Assembly: GCF_000787855.1 (NCBI RefSeq)
Contig: NZ_BBPQ01000001.1
Span: 168,529 to 232,528, forward strand
Length of the DNA: 64,000 bases
Source: Streptacidiphilus anmyonensis
GTDB taxonomy: Bacteria > Actinomycetota > Actinomycetes > Streptomycetales > Streptomycetaceae
Reading direction: 5' to 3'
Part shown: positions 63,144 through 64,000 of the stretch, piece after piece
Numbering within the stretch: the first letter of the stretch is position 1
How the letters are laid out: every line of letters starts with the position of its first letter
Program-made: the position numbers and the translations under genes
Notes under the pieces: model-generated
The model's database searches: none
Told to the model about the DNA's origin: nothing
The model's input: the letters and a program-made list of their open reading frames with translations, nothing else

Positions 63144-63833
63144 TCAACCGACCGCCGCCACCGCCTCACGGCACAGGCGGTCGGCCAGGCGGGTCGTCTC
63201 CGGAAGGCGGTAGCGGGGAGCGGCGTCCAGCACCACCCGCGTCGCGTCGTCGAGGTCGATGAGGTGTCCGACCGAGACCGTCACCGGCTTCACACCGGAC
63301 TGCGTCCGCAGGACGCGAGCGACCAGGTCGCCGGAGTCGTGGACGTCCGACGTCGCGCCCCGGCTCTCCCCGGGCTCGGTCCACTGCCCCAGCAGCGGCG
63401 TCTTGGCGACGCCGAGGGTCGGCACGCCGGTCAGCACGCCGAGGTGGCAGGCCAGGCCGAAACGGCGCGGGTGGGCCAGCCCCTGGCCGTCGCAGAGCAG
63501 CACGTCGGGGGTGGTGGTGAGCCGCTCCAGCGCGCGGACCAGCACCGGGAGCTCGCGGAACGCGAACAGCCCCGGCACGTAGGGGAATCCCGCCGTGCCG
63601 ACCGCCGTGGCCCGCTCGACCGGTTCCAGCGTCGCCGCGTCCAGCACCACGACCGCCGCCGCGACCCTGTCGTCCGCCGCGCCGTGCGCGCCGACGTAGG
63701 CCACGTCGAGCCCGGCGATCAGGCGCGGCGGAGCCGGCAGCGGCACGGCCCGGACCAGCGGGCGCAGCTCCGCCTGCACAGCGAGCGCCTCAGCCTCCGT
63801 CGCGGGCCACGGGTGCTCCCGCTGAAGCCGCAT
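63144..63833 (-). CDS. nfi: Endonuclease V
   Basis: The protein is 229 residues. Motifs: LIAGLDVAYVGAHG (metal Asp), GFPYVPGLFAFRELPVLV, LLCDGQGLAHPRRFGLACHLGVLTGVPTLGVAKTPL and the late VSVGHLIDLDDATRVVL. It cleaves DNA, and in some organisms RNA, one nucleotide 3' of deaminated bases such as inosine. The ATG shares one base with the stop of the upstream gene (TGATG), so the two are coupled. Confidence 0.95.
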   Translation of the reverse strand: MRLQREHPWPATEAEALAVQAELRPLVRAVPLPAPPRLIAGLDVAYVGAHGAADDRVAAAVVVLDAATLEPVERATAVGTAGFPYVPGLFAFRELPVLVRALERLTTTPDVLLCDGQGLAHPRRFGLACHLGVLTGVPTLGVAKTPLLGQWTEPGESRGATSDVHDSGDLVARVLRTQSGVKPVTVSVGHLIDLDDATRVVLDAAPRYRLPETTRLADRLCREAVAAVG

Positions 63834-64000
63834 CAGTCCCCCTGGCCTTGGCCCGACTCCGCCGCACGGATCGCGTCACGGTACGCGCGGGCGGCCGCGC
63901 GCAGCGCCGCCTCCGGGTCCACTCCCGCGTCCTGCGCCTCGGCGGCCAGACGCAGCAGTCGCGCGCCGAAGTCCGACTCCGCCGCGTCCGGGAGGGCGAC
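63833..64000 (-). CDS. mazG: C-terminal fragment of a probable MazG nucleotide pyrophosphohydrolase
   Basis: Only the last 55 residues are in the window; the gene runs off the right edge. The fragment reads DFGARLLRLAAEAQDAGVDP, then EAALRAAARAYRDAIRAAES, then a short GQGQGD tail. A Leu-Arg-rich segment followed by DPEAALR is the usual end of actinobacterial MazG. It is coupled to endonuclease V, which would make sense as both limit damage by abnormal nucleotides. Confidence 0.55.
   Translation of the reverse strand, partial: VALPDAAESDFGARLLRLAAEAQDAGVDPEAALRAAARAYRDAIRAAESGQGQGD

Overview
The window is GC-rich (about 70 percent or more), densely coding chromosomal DNA from an actinomycete of the family Streptomycetaceae (Streptomyces or a close relative). 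Evidence: a bldA-type tRNA-Leu(UAA), mycothiol conjugate amidase, an Rpf-type muralytic factor, many GTG starts, many probable leaderless genes, and DasR-, Nur- and Rex-type operators. The content looks like conserved chromosomal core. I see no prophage, integrase, insertion sequence, CRISPR array or large biosynthetic cluster. Homology statements rest on motif recognition only.

Region 1 (0-12.5 kb): AI-2E family permease; a secreted lytic-transglycosylase-like protein with a structured mRNA leader; a PIN-PhoH ATPase; a cis-prenyl transferase divergent from an aldo/keto reductase; a secreted GH18 chitinase behind two DasR-like sites; a D-amino-acid gene pair (D-threonine-aldolase-like enzyme plus N-acyl-D-amino-acid deacylase); and a secreted GH5/endoglycoceramidase-like protein whose expected catalytic residues are substituted.

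Region 2 (12.6-31.7 kb): alanine-type aminotransferase, GTP-dependent PEP carboxykinase, hemolysin-III-like protein, a DHA2 efflux pump with its TetR gene and operator, a DUF255 thioredoxin-fold protein, an aldo/keto reductase, glutamate decarboxylase, a nickel/cobalt permease behind a Nur box, mca, greA, and a DrrAB-like ABC exporter.

Region 3 (31.8-50.1 kb): threonine dehydratase divergent from a MarR regulator, cystathionine gamma-synthase, nucleotidyltransferase, a septum-formation-like membrane protein, a lipoprotein L,D-transpeptidase, cystathionine beta-synthase, an SGNH esterase, thiolase, small conserved hypotheticals, bldA, and a MacB-like ABC system. Cystathionine gamma- and beta-synthase lie about 5 kb apart and together serve transsulfuration.

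Region 4 (50.1-64 kb): type II NADH dehydrogenase with two Rex-like sites; Ppx/GppA, DUF501, FtsB/DivIC-like protein and enolase in one direction; an Rpf gene with a clear c-di-AMP (ydaO) riboswitch; a GntR-HAD-kinase operon; a cytochrome P450; SDR and LLM oxidoreductases; endonuclease V; and the C-terminal end of a probable mazG running off the window.

The most unusual items are the GH5-like pseudoenzyme, the 34-bp palindrome centred on a DasR-like site, the structured leader of the transglycosylase gene, the paired Rex-like sites, the tandem palindromes upstream of the hemolysin-III gene, the GntR-HAD-kinase cassette with its AAGTTGAC motifs, and a set of eleven genes with a -10 hexamer only 6-8 nt before the start codon.
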